Positions 7,431-15,000 of a stretch of 46,090 nt of DNA are shown one piece after another (position 1 is the first letter of the stretch; each line of letters begins with the position of its first letter). This DNA is from Antarcticirhabdus aurantiaca (lineage in GTDB: Bacteria > Pseudomonadota > Alphaproteobacteria > Rhizobiales > Rhizobiaceae): positions 1-46,090 of the forward strand of contig NZ_VTOM01000035.1 of NCBI RefSeq assembly GCF_009765365.1. The letters run 5' to 3'. The position numbers were made by a program, and so were the translations under genes. The notes under the pieces were generated by a model. It was not told the DNA's origin. It was given only the letters and a program-made list of their open reading frames with translations, and ran no database searches.

Positions 7431-7767
7431 TGCCTGGCCTGCAACTCCACGCGACCATATCCAAGCCTGGGCAACGCACGACGCCGCAGTTGCCGTAAAG
7501 CTTGGAAAGGAATGGACGCCGGCGCTCTATGTCATCACCCTAAGTCTTTGCCGGTCGCCAATCGCTGGGCCGCGTGGGCCTTCTTCCGGCTGGGGCCCGC
7601 ACGTAAATGGATCGTCCCGTCAACGAAGCTATGATCGATATCGGCCATACCAAGTGATGAGCAAGCGGATAATTGACAGCCTTCGCGCTCTATGGAAGCA
7701 ATTCATCTGACATCTGTTGGGAGACGGGTGCGCAGCCGAGGCAACGACCCGGCAGTGGGAGGAAGAT
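7431..7767. other. Gap upstream of the dehydrogenase gene
   Basis: No gene is recognised. Short frames here match nothing I know. The 3' part must hold the promoter of the dehydrogenase-cytochrome-TRAP cluster; GGGAGGAAGAT before 7768 is its first ribosome-binding site. Confidence 0.5.
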
Positions 7768-9147
7768 ATGCGCAGACTGCTTTTGACGACGGTGGCCGGA
7801 CTGGCCATCGCGACGGCGGCGCTTGCCCAAGGGTCGGCGCCCGAAACGCCCGAAACCCCGGCGGACGCCGGGGCTCCAGCCTCTCCAGCCGCTGCAGCCG
7901 ACCCGGCCGGGAACCCCGAGCCGGAACAGTCGGGAACCCAGGCGCGGAAGGGCGCCGAGCCCGCGAGCAACATGGAGCGACTCCAGGGCATGCAGTCGAC
8001 GGGCACGTCGATGGACTTTGTCACGGTCCCGCAGACCGACGCCTACGCGGCGCAGATCCGCGAGAACCTCAAAGCCATCACATTGCCGGATGGCTTCAAG
8101 ATCGATCTTTACGCTGTCGTTCCGGATGCACGGCATATCGCCGTCGGACCGCAAGGCGTCGTCACCTTTGTCGGCACCCGCAAGCAGAACGTCTGGGCCG
8201 TCACCGACCGAAACCGCGACCGCGTCGCCGACGAGGTGAAGGAGTTCGCGCCCTCGGTCGAGTTCACCATTCCCAACGGCGTCTGCTTCTCGCCGGACGG
8301 CTTCCTGTTCATTGCGGAGCAGAACCGCGTCCTGACCTTCCCGGCCGCCGAATTTTTCTACGAAAGCCCCGATGTAGCGCTCGGTGAGGTGATTAAGAAG
8401 GGCAACCTCGTCCCGACCTCCGAAGAGTCGTTCAACCACACGGCGCGCGTATGCCGCGTGGGAGCCGACAACATGCTCTATGTCTCGCTCGGTCAACCCT
8501 ACAACGTGCCCCCGCCCGAAAAGAGCGATCTTTATGCCGAGCAGGGCATCGGCGGCATCATCCGCATGAACCGCGACGGCACTGGCCGAGAAGTCTTCGC
8601 ACTGGGCGTGCGCAACTCGGTCGGCATGCAGTTCAACCCAGCGAACGGCGACCTCTGGTTCACCGACAATCAGGTCGACGGCATGGGGGACGACAAGCCG
8701 CCGGGCGAGCTCAACCGCGCGACGGAAGCGGGCCAGCACTTCGGCTTTCCCTTCTTCGGCGGCGGCAGCGTGCGCACGACGGAATACGAGAGCAAGGAGC
8801 CTCCTGCCGGCGCACGACTGCCCGAGGTCGAAATGGACGCTCATGCCGCAGATCTCGGCATGGACTTCTACACCGGCCAGAGCTTTCCCGAGGAGTATCG
8901 GGGCGGTATCTTCTCGGCGCAGCACGGCTCCTGGAACAGGACGACCCCGATAGGAGCGAGGATCATGTTCACGTCGGTCGCAGCTGACGGGTCGGCAGGC
9001 GACACGAAAGTCTTTGCCGAAGGTTGGCTGAACAACAATGGCGAGTACCTCGGGCGGCCGGTGGACGTCGCCCAGATGCGGGACGGTTCGCTGCTCGTGT
9101 CAGACGATCTCGTCGGCGCGATCTATCGCATTTCCTACTCGGAATAA
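7768..9147 (+). CDS. Periplasmic PQQ-dependent sugar/sorbosone dehydrogenase family protein
   Basis: A 459-residue protein of the soluble PQQ-dependent aldose/L-sorbosone dehydrogenase family (a six-bladed beta-propeller). Residues 1-20 are a Sec signal peptide ending ALA|Q, followed by a Pro/Ala-rich linker to about residue 68. Conserved points I can see are SFNHTARV (His about 224, position of the catalytic base), FALGVRNSVGMQFNP (Arg 282, position of the PQQ-binding Arg), GDLWFTDN and AQHGSWNRTTPIG. The family oxidises sugars, aldehydes or sugar lactones in the periplasm and passes electrons to cytochrome c or quinone. ATG at 7768 is chosen for GGGAGGAAGAT and the intact signal peptide. 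A small cytochrome c gene follows 96 bp downstream, then a TRAP transporter. The true substrate is unknown. Confidence 0.85.
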   Translation: MRRLLLTTVAGLAIATAALAQGSAPETPETPADAGAPASPAAAADPAGNPEPEQSGTQARKGAEPASNMERLQGMQSTGTSMDFVTVPQTDAYAAQIRENLKAITLPDGFKIDLYAVVPDARHIAVGPQGVVTFVGTRKQNVWAVTDRNRDRVADEVKEFAPSVEFTIPNGVCFSPDGFLFIAEQNRVLTFPAAEFFYESPDVALGEVIKKGNLVPTSEESFNHTARVCRVGADNMLYVSLGQPYNVPPPEKSDLYAEQGIGGIIRMNRDGTGREVFALGVRNSVGMQFNPANGDLWFTDNQVDGMGDDKPPGELNRATEAGQHFGFPFFGGGSVRTTEYESKEPPAGARLPEVEMDAHAADLGMDFYTGQSFPEEYRGGIFSAQHGSWNRTTPIGARIMFTSVAADGSAGDTKVFAEGWLNNNGEYLGRPVDVAQMRDGSLLVSDDLVGAIYRISYSE

Positions 9148-9243
9148 TCGCCGTCTATCGCCTGGTCGCAGGAGGCACCAATTGCCTTCTGCGGCCGGAC
9201 ACCAGCCATTTCCTCATCCCGCATGATAAGAAAGGGCCGTGCC

Positions 9244-9600
9244 ATGTCCTTTTGGCCGAAGTTCGCGCCGCACCTCGCCCTTGCCGCCGCACTCCTTCTG
9301 GGCACACCTCTAGCAAACTTCGGCGCCGCTGCGGCGCAAGACATTCGGGCGGGCCGCGAAAAGGCCGCGAGCTGCGTGCCGTGTCACGGACTCGACGGCA
9401 TCGCCAAGGCGCCCGACGCGCCGAATCTTGCGGGCGACAGTAGCTTCTATGTCGATGCGCAGCTCAAAGCCTTTCGCGGCGGCCAGCGCCAGCACCCTCA
9501 GATGACGCTGATCGCCCAAAGCCTGTCCGACGAGGACATCGCCGACCTCGCCGCCTGGTACTCCGCAATAAAGATCTCCGCCAAACTCCCGCAGGACTGA
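9244..9600 (+). CDS. Small periplasmic cytochrome c (class I)
   Basis: A 118-residue monohaem cytochrome. Residues 1-33 form a Sec signal peptide (LALAAALLLGTPLANFGAAAA). The haem site CVPCH follows soon after the cleavage site, with LDGIAKAPDAPNLAGDSSFY behind it. QMTLIAQSLSDEDIADLAAW supplies the distal Met ligand region and the C-terminal helix. It resembles the cytochrome c553/c4-half type. ATG at 9244 is preferred over the upstream ATG at 9223, because the leader then starts normally and AAAGGG lies in front. Placed directly after the PQQ-type dehydrogenase, it is the likely electron acceptor of that enzyme. Confidence 0.9.
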   Translation: MSFWPKFAPHLALAAALLLGTPLANFGAAAAQDIRAGREKAASCVPCHGLDGIAKAPDAPNLAGDSSFYVDAQLKAFRGGQRQHPQMTLIAQSLSDEDIADLAAWYSAIKISAKLPQD

Positions 9601-9875
9601 TCCTTCTGGCGGAGGAGATGGGAAGAGTAGCAAGCATACATGCTGGTGCGGGCCTTTGAGTCTCGTTCGCGCATCGTCGATATGTGCGGACGTGCCATGG
9701 CTTGCGCGATCCCGGATCACATCCACCCGCGCGCCCGCGGTCGAACCGGTTGCAGCATTGTGCACTGTTTCAGCTTGTCACTATCGGTATCTTTGGCATT
9801 CCGACTTGCGCGGAGGATGATCGCCATGGCAGCTTGGCAACTGTAGAGCCGCGGAAAGCGGACGGGAGGAAAGTA

Positions 9876-11021
9876 GTGACTGATCAACACAACAACTCCG
9901 GATCGAGTCCGGGGAACGCTTCGTCGCGCCGCCGCTTTCTCAAGAGTGCCATCGGAACGGGCGCCGCGGCCGCCGCTGTCAGCCTCGCCATGCCCAACGT
10001 GTCGCGGGCTCAGACAACGACGCTGCGGTTTCAGAGCACGTGGCCCTCGACGGACATCTTCCACGAATTTGCCGGCGACTACGTCAACGTCGTCAACAGG
10101 CTGTCGGGTGGACGGCTGACCATGGAGCTGCTGCCGGCCGGCGCGGTCGTGGGCGCGTTGCAGCTGCAAGACGCGATCATTGCCGGCGCACTCGACGGCG
10201 GACACGGTGTCGCGGGATACTGGTACGGTAAGAACAAGGCTTTCTCCTTGTTCGCGACCCCGCCGGCCTGGGGGTGGAACGCCAACCAGATGCTCGGCTG
10301 GGTTCGGTATGGCGGCGGTCAGGCGCTCTACGACGAACTCGTGCAGCAAGTTCTCGGCCTCGACCTCGTCGGAATTCTATCGAGCCCTATGCCGAGCCAG
10401 CCGCTCGGCTGGTTCGCCAGCGAGATCAACGATCCGGCCCAGTTGAACGGACTAAAATATCGCACCAACGGCTTGGCCGCCGACATGAGCCAGGAGATGG
10501 GCATCGCGGTGACGATCCTGGGTGCCGGAGACATCGTCCCGGCGATGGATCGTGGCCTCATCGACGGCGCCGAGTTCAACAACCCGTCGTCTGACCTCCT
10601 GCTCGGCTTTCCCGACGTCGCGAAGGTCTACATGGTGCGCTCGTTTCACCAGAACAGCGAGTGCTTCGAGGTCATCTTCAACAAGACAAAATTCGATGGA
10701 CTCGGCGAGGAGCTGCAGCAGGTTCTGCGTTACGCGGCCGATGCCGCCTCTGCCGACATGTCGTGGAAGGCGATGGACCGCTACTCCGCCGACCTTCAGA
10801 AGATCAAGGATGCCGGTGTAACGGTGGTGCCGACGCCCGAGAACGTCCTGAAGGCGCAGCTCGAAGCGTGGAACCGCGTCATCGAGACACTCTCCGCCGA
10901 CCCCTTCTTCAAGAAGGTCGTCGACAGTCAGAAGGAGTGGGCGCGACGCGTGGTTGGTTTCGAGCAGGAATGGGAGACACCCCGGACGCTCGCCTACCAG
11001 CACTTCTTCCCGCAAGCCTGA
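9876..11021 (+). CDS. TRAP transporter solute receptor (DctP type, FcbT1/TakP-like)
   Basis: A 381-residue periplasmic receptor. GTG at 9876 follows GGGAGGAAAGTA and makes the N-terminus MTDQHNN, with a twin-arginine leader SSRRRFLKSA (residues 16-25) and Ala-rich core. Its cleavage near SRAQ predicts folded export by Tat, as for many TRAP receptors of this class. LRFQSTWPSTDIFHEFA, GGHGVAGYWYGKNKAFSLFA and PLGWFASEINDPAQLNGLKY fit the mannitol/chloroaromatic (COG4663) branch that includes TakP for 2-oxo acids; ligands are usually organic monocarboxylates. The frame is open further upstream, but that part lacks a leader. Followed by two hairpins and the membrane subunits. Confidence 0.9.
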   Translation: MTDQHNNSGSSPGNASSRRRFLKSAIGTGAAAAAVSLAMPNVSRAQTTTLRFQSTWPSTDIFHEFAGDYVNVVNRLSGGRLTMELLPAGAVVGALQLQDAIIAGALDGGHGVAGYWYGKNKAFSLFATPPAWGWNANQMLGWVRYGGGQALYDELVQQVLGLDLVGILSSPMPSQPLGWFASEINDPAQLNGLKYRTNGLAADMSQEMGIAVTILGAGDIVPAMDRGLIDGAEFNNPSSDLLLGFPDVAKVYMVRSFHQNSECFEVIFNKTKFDGLGEELQQVLRYAADAASADMSWKAMDRYSADLQKIKDAGVTVVPTPENVLKAQLEAWNRVIETLSADPFFKKVVDSQKEWARRVVGFEQEWETPRTLAYQHFFPQA

Positions 11022-11053
11022 CGTCGGCAGGCTCACAAGGCGACCAAACCAAG

Positions 11054-11085
11054 CCTCGAGTGGACGAACTCCTGCCCACTCGAGG
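11054..11085 (+). terminator. First intergenic hairpin after the TRAP receptor gene
   Basis: CCTCGAGTGG (11054-11063) pairs perfectly with CCACTCGAGG (11076-11085), with a 12-nt loop and no U-tract. It lies 33 bp after the receptor stop codon. Such hairpins commonly protect the 3' end of the receptor message so that it is made in excess over the membrane subunits. Confidence 0.6.
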
Positions 11086-11095
11086 TGTATGACGC

Positions 11096-11127
11096 GCGCC
11101 GTCGCCACTTCCCGGCGACGGCGCTTT
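11096..11127 (+). terminator. Second hairpin, attenuating terminator between receptor and membrane genes
   Basis: GCGCCGTCGCC (11096-11106) pairs with GGCGACGGCGC (11114-11124) over a 7-nt loop and is followed by TTTCGCC. The short U-run suggests partial termination, so the downstream TRAP membrane subunits would be transcribed at a lower level than the receptor. Confidence 0.6.
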
Positions 11128-11143
11128 CGCCGCCTCCTGCGAG

Positions 11144-11764
11144 ATGTCCAACATGCAGCGCTTTTTGTTCTTCATCGACGGCGTATCCACCGCCGTCGGC
11201 AAGCTTTTCGCCTGGTGCATCGTCATCCTGACAGGTGTCGTGTGCTATGAGGTGTTCGTTCGTTACGCGCTCGGCCGCCCGACGACTTGGGCGTACGACA
11301 TGTCGTACATCATGTACGGCACGCTGTTCATCATGGCCGGAGCCTACGCACTGGCTCGCAACAGCCACGTTCGTGCCGACATCGTCTACCGGCTCTTGTC
11401 GGTCCGAGCCCAAGCCGGGCTCGACCTGGTCCTTTACCTGGTCTTCTTCTTCCCGGGTATCATCGCCCTCGTTTATTCGGGATACGGCTTCGCCCGACTA
11501 TCCTGGATGATCAACGAGCACTCGACCTTCAGTCCGAACGGACCGCCTCTCTACCACTTCAAGACGTTGATCCCGCTCGCAGGGGCTTTCCTTTTCCTTC
11601 AGGGGCTCGCCGAAACAATCCGAGCCATCATCGCCCTGCGCACCGGCGCTTGGCCGCGCCGACCGCACGACGTCGAGGAATTGGAAGCCCAGATCCTCGC
11701 TAAGGTCCAGGAAGCGCCCGGCGCCCAAGCTGACACCGAGATGCCCGAGAAGAAGACGCTATGA
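11144..11764 (+). CDS. TRAP transporter small membrane subunit (DctQ type)
   Basis: A 206-residue inner-membrane protein with four predicted membrane helices, the DctQ topology. These lie at about residues 15-38 (LFAWCIVILTGVVCYEVFV), 50-70 (MSYIMYGTLFIMAGAYALA), 90-115 and 140-160. RYALGRPTTWAYDMSYIMYG matches the conserved DctQ stretch in which W follows the first loop. The C-terminus is an acidic cytoplasmic tail. It binds the large subunit to form the sodium-coupled importer. It overlaps the next gene by four bases (ATGA), so translation is coupled. A second in-frame Met lies three codons after the start. Confidence 0.9.
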   Translation: MSNMQRFLFFIDGVSTAVGKLFAWCIVILTGVVCYEVFVRYALGRPTTWAYDMSYIMYGTLFIMAGAYALARNSHVRADIVYRLLSVRAQAGLDLVLYLVFFFPGIIALVYSGYGFARLSWMINEHSTFSPNGPPLYHFKTLIPLAGAFLFLQGLAETIRAIIALRTGAWPRRPHDVEELEAQILAKVQEAPGAQADTEMPEKKTL

Positions 11765-13083
11765 CCAATCCAGAAGTCGGCATCCTGATGCTGGTCGTGT
11801 TTCTGTTCACGATCCTGCTTGGCTTTCCAATCGCCTTCACCCTCATCGCCCTGTCGGTCATCTTCGGATATTATGCCATTGGTGACGCCATATTCCCGCT
11901 GCTGGTGCAGAGGGCCTACGGCGTCATGTCCAACGACGTGCTGATTTCGATCCCACTCTTCCTGTTCATGGGCTACCTGATCGAGCGAGCCAATATTCTC
12001 GACCGGCTTTTTCGAGCCCTGCAGCTCGCCGCCAAGAACGTACCAGGCTCACTCGCCGTGGCGAGCCTCCTCACCTGCGCGATGTTCGCCACGGCCACGG
12101 GCATCGTGGGCGCAGTGGTCACGCTGATGGGATTGCTCGCCCTGCCGGCCATGCTGAACGCTGGCTATGACAAGAAGCTGGCTTCGGGCGTCGTTTGCGC
12201 GGGAGGCTGTCTGGGGATCCTCATTCCCCCTTCGATCATGCTGATCCTCTACGGCGCCATGGCCGGCGTATCCGTCGTGCGCCTCTACGCTGCCGCGCTC
12301 ATCCCAGGACTGATGCTGGCTGGCCTCTACATCGTTTACGTCATGGTTCGTGCCATGATGAACCCGAGTCTCGCCCCCAAGCTGCCGAAGGAGGAGACCG
12401 ACGTCCCTCTCGCCACGGTCATCAAGCTCGTGGCGACCTCGTTCCTGCCCTTGTTCGCGCTGATCGCCTCTGTCCTCGGAGCGATCCTGTTCGGCCTTGC
12501 CACCCCTCACGAAGCCGCGGGCATAGGAGCGCTCGGTGCGCTCGTCCTGGCGCTCGCTTATCAGTCCCTGACGTGGCAGGGCTTCAAGGAGTCGGTCTTC
12601 CTCACCGCCCGCTCAACGGCCATGGTGTGCTGGCTCTTTGTTGGTTCCTGGATCTTCGCTTCGGCCTTCGGCCTGCTCGGCGGGCATCACGTGGTGGAGG
12701 ACTGGTTCGAGGCCTTGTCGCTGACGCCGCTTCAGTTCCTGCTCCTGACACAGGTCATCATATTCGTTCTCGGCTGGCCGCTAGAGTGGACAGAGATCAT
12801 CATCATCTTTGTACCGATCTTCCTGCCGCTCCTTGCGGTCTACGACATCGACCCCCTGTTCTTCGGCGTTCTTATTGCACTCAACATCCAGACCTCCTTC
12901 ATGTCGCCACCCATGGCCATGTCGGCCTTCTATTTGAAGGGTGTCGCCCCAAAGGGGGTGGAGCTGACAGACATCTTCTCCGGCATGACGCCATTCCTGA
13001 TGATCGTACTGTTCTCCATGTTGCTGTACTACGTTTTCCCCTCGCTTGGCTCGTTTCTCCCGAACCTGCTGTATGCGCGGTAA
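11761..13083 (+). CDS. TRAP transporter large membrane subunit (DctM type)
   Basis: A 440-residue polytopic protein, the normal length for DctM. The N-terminus LMLVVFLFTILLGFPIAFTL, then VLISIPLFLFMGYLIERANI, VVTLMGLLALPAMLNAGYDK and GVVCAGGCLGILIPPSIMLI are family hallmarks; the GxLGILIPPS loop is part of the sodium and substrate site. Later helices include ATPHEAAGIGALGALVLALA and WPLEWTEIIIIFVPIFLPLL. With the receptor and the small subunit it completes a TRAP importer that takes up an organic acid with sodium. Its gene starts inside the end of the small-subunit gene. Confidence 0.93.
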   Translation: MTNPEVGILMLVVFLFTILLGFPIAFTLIALSVIFGYYAIGDAIFPLLVQRAYGVMSNDVLISIPLFLFMGYLIERANILDRLFRALQLAAKNVPGSLAVASLLTCAMFATATGIVGAVVTLMGLLALPAMLNAGYDKKLASGVVCAGGCLGILIPPSIMLILYGAMAGVSVVRLYAAALIPGLMLAGLYIVYVMVRAMMNPSLAPKLPKEETDVPLATVIKLVATSFLPLFALIASVLGAILFGLATPHEAAGIGALGALVLALAYQSLTWQGFKESVFLTARSTAMVCWLFVGSWIFASAFGLLGGHHVVEDWFEALSLTPLQFLLLTQVIIFVLGWPLEWTEIIIIFVPIFLPLLAVYDIDPLFFGVLIALNIQTSFMSPPMAMSAFYLKGVAPKGVELTDIFSGMTPFLMIVLFSMLLYYVFPSLGSFLPNLLYAR

Positions 13084-13171
13084 GGATGGCGATCAAGCTG
13101 TATTGCCGTGATGCGCCTCCAATAGAATTGTCCGCCCTGAAGTATGGCTTTTAATCTCAAACGAGGCGGAC

Positions 13172-13270
13172 ATGATAGGACGACCCAGGCCCGAAAAGGT
13201 CGTCGCGAAGCTGCGGCAGGTCGACGTTCTGGTCTCGTAGGGACGCATGGTAACAAATGCGGTAAACGCG
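13172..13270 (+). pseudogene. IS3 OrfA N-terminal remnant with a nonsense codon
   Basis: ATG at 13172 opens MIGRPRPEKVVAKLRQVDVL VS, close to the N-terminus of IS3 OrfA helix-turn-helix proteins, which usually read EEIVAKLRQVDVLxSQG. The Gln codon expected after VS is TAG here. The similarity runs on for a few residues (GRMVTNAV) and then is lost. Only the first part of OrfA is present and no OrfB follows, so it is a dead end piece. Confidence 0.6.
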
Positions 13271-13411
13271 TCGTACGCCGACCGAACGCTGTGTGGTGCC
13301 GACGGCGGACCAGCAGGTTCGGACCTGGACAGCCTCACCTCAGATGTTGCTTGGCGGCTTTTTGTCCTCAATTTCGGCATGTCGATCAGCAGCTTACCGC
13401 GCTGACAGTCC

Positions 13412-13885
13412 TCAAGCTACCGAGCTGCTCCGCATCGTGAGCGCACCTTGCAGTGCTTCGTCGAGAGGCATGCGGACGATCAAAGTGCTCAGCTCAGGTT
13501 CCAGCACGTGATCGGCCGCGTCGAGGATGCTGAACCAACACCGGTCCCGCTGCCCCTCCTCTTTCCAGCGCTTCAGCTCGCGCTTGACCAGGAGAGGATA
13601 GACGCGCACCTCGCTCAAGCGGAAGTCGCACCGGGTCCGCCGCCAGTAGCTGTAGGTGCCGACCGGCTGCGACAGAACGCGCCCCCGCACGCCCGCCTCT
13701 TCGTGAGCTTCGATCTTGGCCGCGCGATAATCCTTAATGCCCTTCATGGGCCAGCCCTTCGGGAGGATCCAGCGCCGGGTTTCGCGTGATGTGACCAGGA
13801 GAACCTGCATGGCGCCATTTTCGGCAAGCCGAAGCGGCACGGCGGCGATCTGGTGGCCCTTTCGGATGCTGACGTGCTTGGGCAA
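13412..13885 (-). CDS. Nudix hydrolase
   Basis: A 157-residue protein. The sequence WILPKGWPMKGIKDYRAAKI leading to EAHEEAGVRG is the Nudix box of the PKGWPMKG subfamily, common in alphaproteobacteria and related to diphosphoinositol-polyphosphate and dinucleotide-polyphosphate hydrolases. The catalytic EAHEEAG core that binds the divalent metal is intact. The Arg usual before the first Glu is Ile (KIE instead of REx), a change to note. It hydrolyses a nucleoside or inositol diphosphate linked to another group; the substrate cannot be told. The longest frame begins with TTG at 13885 and lacks a clear ribosome-binding site, so the start is uncertain by a few codons. The C-terminal 20 residues are not conserved in type. 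Confidence 0.85.
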   Translation of the reverse strand: MPKHVSIRKGHQIAAVPLRLAENGAMQVLLVTSRETRRWILPKGWPMKGIKDYRAAKIEAHEEAGVRGRVLSQPVGTYSYWRRTRCDFRLSEVRVYPLLVKRELKRWKEEGQRDRCWFSILDAADHVLEPELSTLIVRMPLDEALQGALTMRSSSVA

Positions 13886-14027
13886 GGTGGAGGTGTCTCA
13901 TGCTGGATCTGTTTCCGTCCTCTGCTTGGCCTCAACCCTTTGGCAGAAAGCCGGCATCTTGACCGAGGAGCTCGCGCCAGGGGTTGGCACGACGCGAGGC
14001 GCTATGACGCGCCACCACGCGCGCAGC

Positions 14028-14468
14028 TCAGATCCCGTGCAGGATCATGATGCACTCCATATAGGCCTCCTCGCTGCGCCAAGGCTCGTTCCCGGCCGCG
14101 TAGAAGCGCTCTTCCCGAACATAGGCGATCTGTTCGCCGGGCTCACAGGGCAGGTCTATGTGCCCCGGCTTTCGACGAGCGATGAGCTTGAAGTCGCGGT
14201 TGAAGAGGACCTGCGAGCCGTCAGCGCAGTGAAAGGCGCCGTAGGGCAGCGTCTTGCGCATGGGAAAGAACTCATGCGGGGACACCTGATCCTCCAGGAT
14301 GACGAAGTCCTGCCGCGTGACGCCCAGGCCGCTGGGCGGCGTCCCGTCGGTCTGGATGATGAAGTAGGCCGGCTCCTGGCGAACGATGACGCCGATGGAT
14401 CCGAAACGGTGAGGATCCCGCCTGAGCCGCACCCACGTCCCAACCTCAACCAGTTCATTCACGCGCAT
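14028..14468 (-). CDS. Hypothetical protein, 146 residues
   Basis: No family recognised. ATG at 14468 gives MRVNELVEVGTWVRLRRDPH, then alternating strands (FGSIGVIVRQEPAYFIIQTD), which suggests a small beta-barrel (SH3- or Tudor-like) N-terminal half. This is followed by TRQDFVILEDQVSPHEFFPM and a C-terminal YMECIMILHG. There is no signal peptide or membrane helix. A TTG two codons upstream is an alternative start. It is on the same strand as the Nudix gene but 143 bp away, so an operon is possible but not shown. Confidence 0.6.
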   Translation of the reverse strand: MRVNELVEVGTWVRLRRDPHRFGSIGVIVRQEPAYFIIQTDGTPPSGLGVTRQDFVILEDQVSPHEFFPMRKTLPYGAFHCADGSQVLFNRDFKLIARRKPGHIDLPCEPGEQIAYVREERFYAAGNEPWRSEEAYMECIMILHGI

Positions 14469-14760
14469 TCTCAAGTCAGCAGGATAGTCGATAGGCCAAG
14501 GGCCGCTCGCCTTCCTAGATGGTGCTGCCCCCGAAGGCTACGGCGGCTGCGGCCGTGCGTGCATGATGCGCGCGGGATGATGCCCCTGCCGCATCACGAC
14601 GCTGGCGCCGTGTGCCTTGTGCCCGGGGAAACGCGCTGCACGAGGTGAGGCAATATGCTCGCGCCGAGCCGAAGCAGACCGGTCGAAAGGGTGATCCCGA
14701 GCGCGGCGGCGCGTCGTGTGACATCTCCGTGTCACTTGCGCGATGGGTTAACCACTGCGC

Positions 14761-14888
14761 CGGAGATCGCCATCAGCTGTTATCGTCGGCTGCCCTGAGC
14801 TGCCCCATGTCGGTAGCGGTGCAGGGTCCCGTCCCTTCTCCTGCACCGCAAGCCCGCTCCTGCCGATAAAGGTAGGAGCGGGCTCTTT
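14761..14888 (+). ncRNA. Candidate small RNA ending in a strong terminator
   Basis: There is no protein gene upstream on this strand, yet the region ends in an excellent Rho-independent terminator (14851-14888). Just before it, CGGTGCAGG (14817-14825) pairs perfectly with CCTGCACCG (14840-14848) around a C/T-rich 14-nt loop, GTCCCGTCCCTTCT, which contains a CCCT-like stretch able to pair with ribosome-binding sites. The 5' end given here is a guess. A structured RNA with an exposed C/U-rich loop plus terminator is the pattern of alphaproteobacterial CUCCUCCC-type sRNAs, but the exact motif differs. Confidence 0.4.
14851..14888 (+). terminator. Strong Rho-independent terminator
   Basis: AGCCCGCTCCT (14851-14861) pairs perfectly with AGGAGCGGGCT (14874-14884), followed by CTTTT. 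No plus-strand protein gene precedes it, which is why a small RNA is proposed. Confidence 0.8.
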
Positions 14889-15000
14889 TACTAATCAACG
14901 CACCTGTCAACTTTGGCAGCATGATGTGGCGAGTGTTGGCTCTTCGAGCCAGTAGGAGGCTTGGCCGCAGCTATCAGCCCGAGGCTGATAGCCGCCCACA

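Larger units (their letters stand above)
14469..15000. other. Gap holding a candidate small RNA
   Basis: No convincing protein gene: the open frames are Arg/Ala/Ser-rich and overlap on both strands. Two consecutive strong hairpins at 14817-14884, the second a clear terminator, mark the 3' end of a probable non-coding transcript. Confidence 0.5.

Noticed and set aside
7690-8925. A 411-codon minus-strand frame opposite the dehydrogenase gene
   Set aside because: It is antisense to a gene with a signal peptide, ribosome-binding site and clear family motifs. Its His/Arg/Val-rich composition is typical of the mirror frame of GC-rich genes.
12195-13154. A 319-codon plus-strand frame inside the TRAP large-subunit gene
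   Set aside because: Different frame of a clear 12-helix membrane protein gene; Arg/His-rich with no hydrophobic segments.
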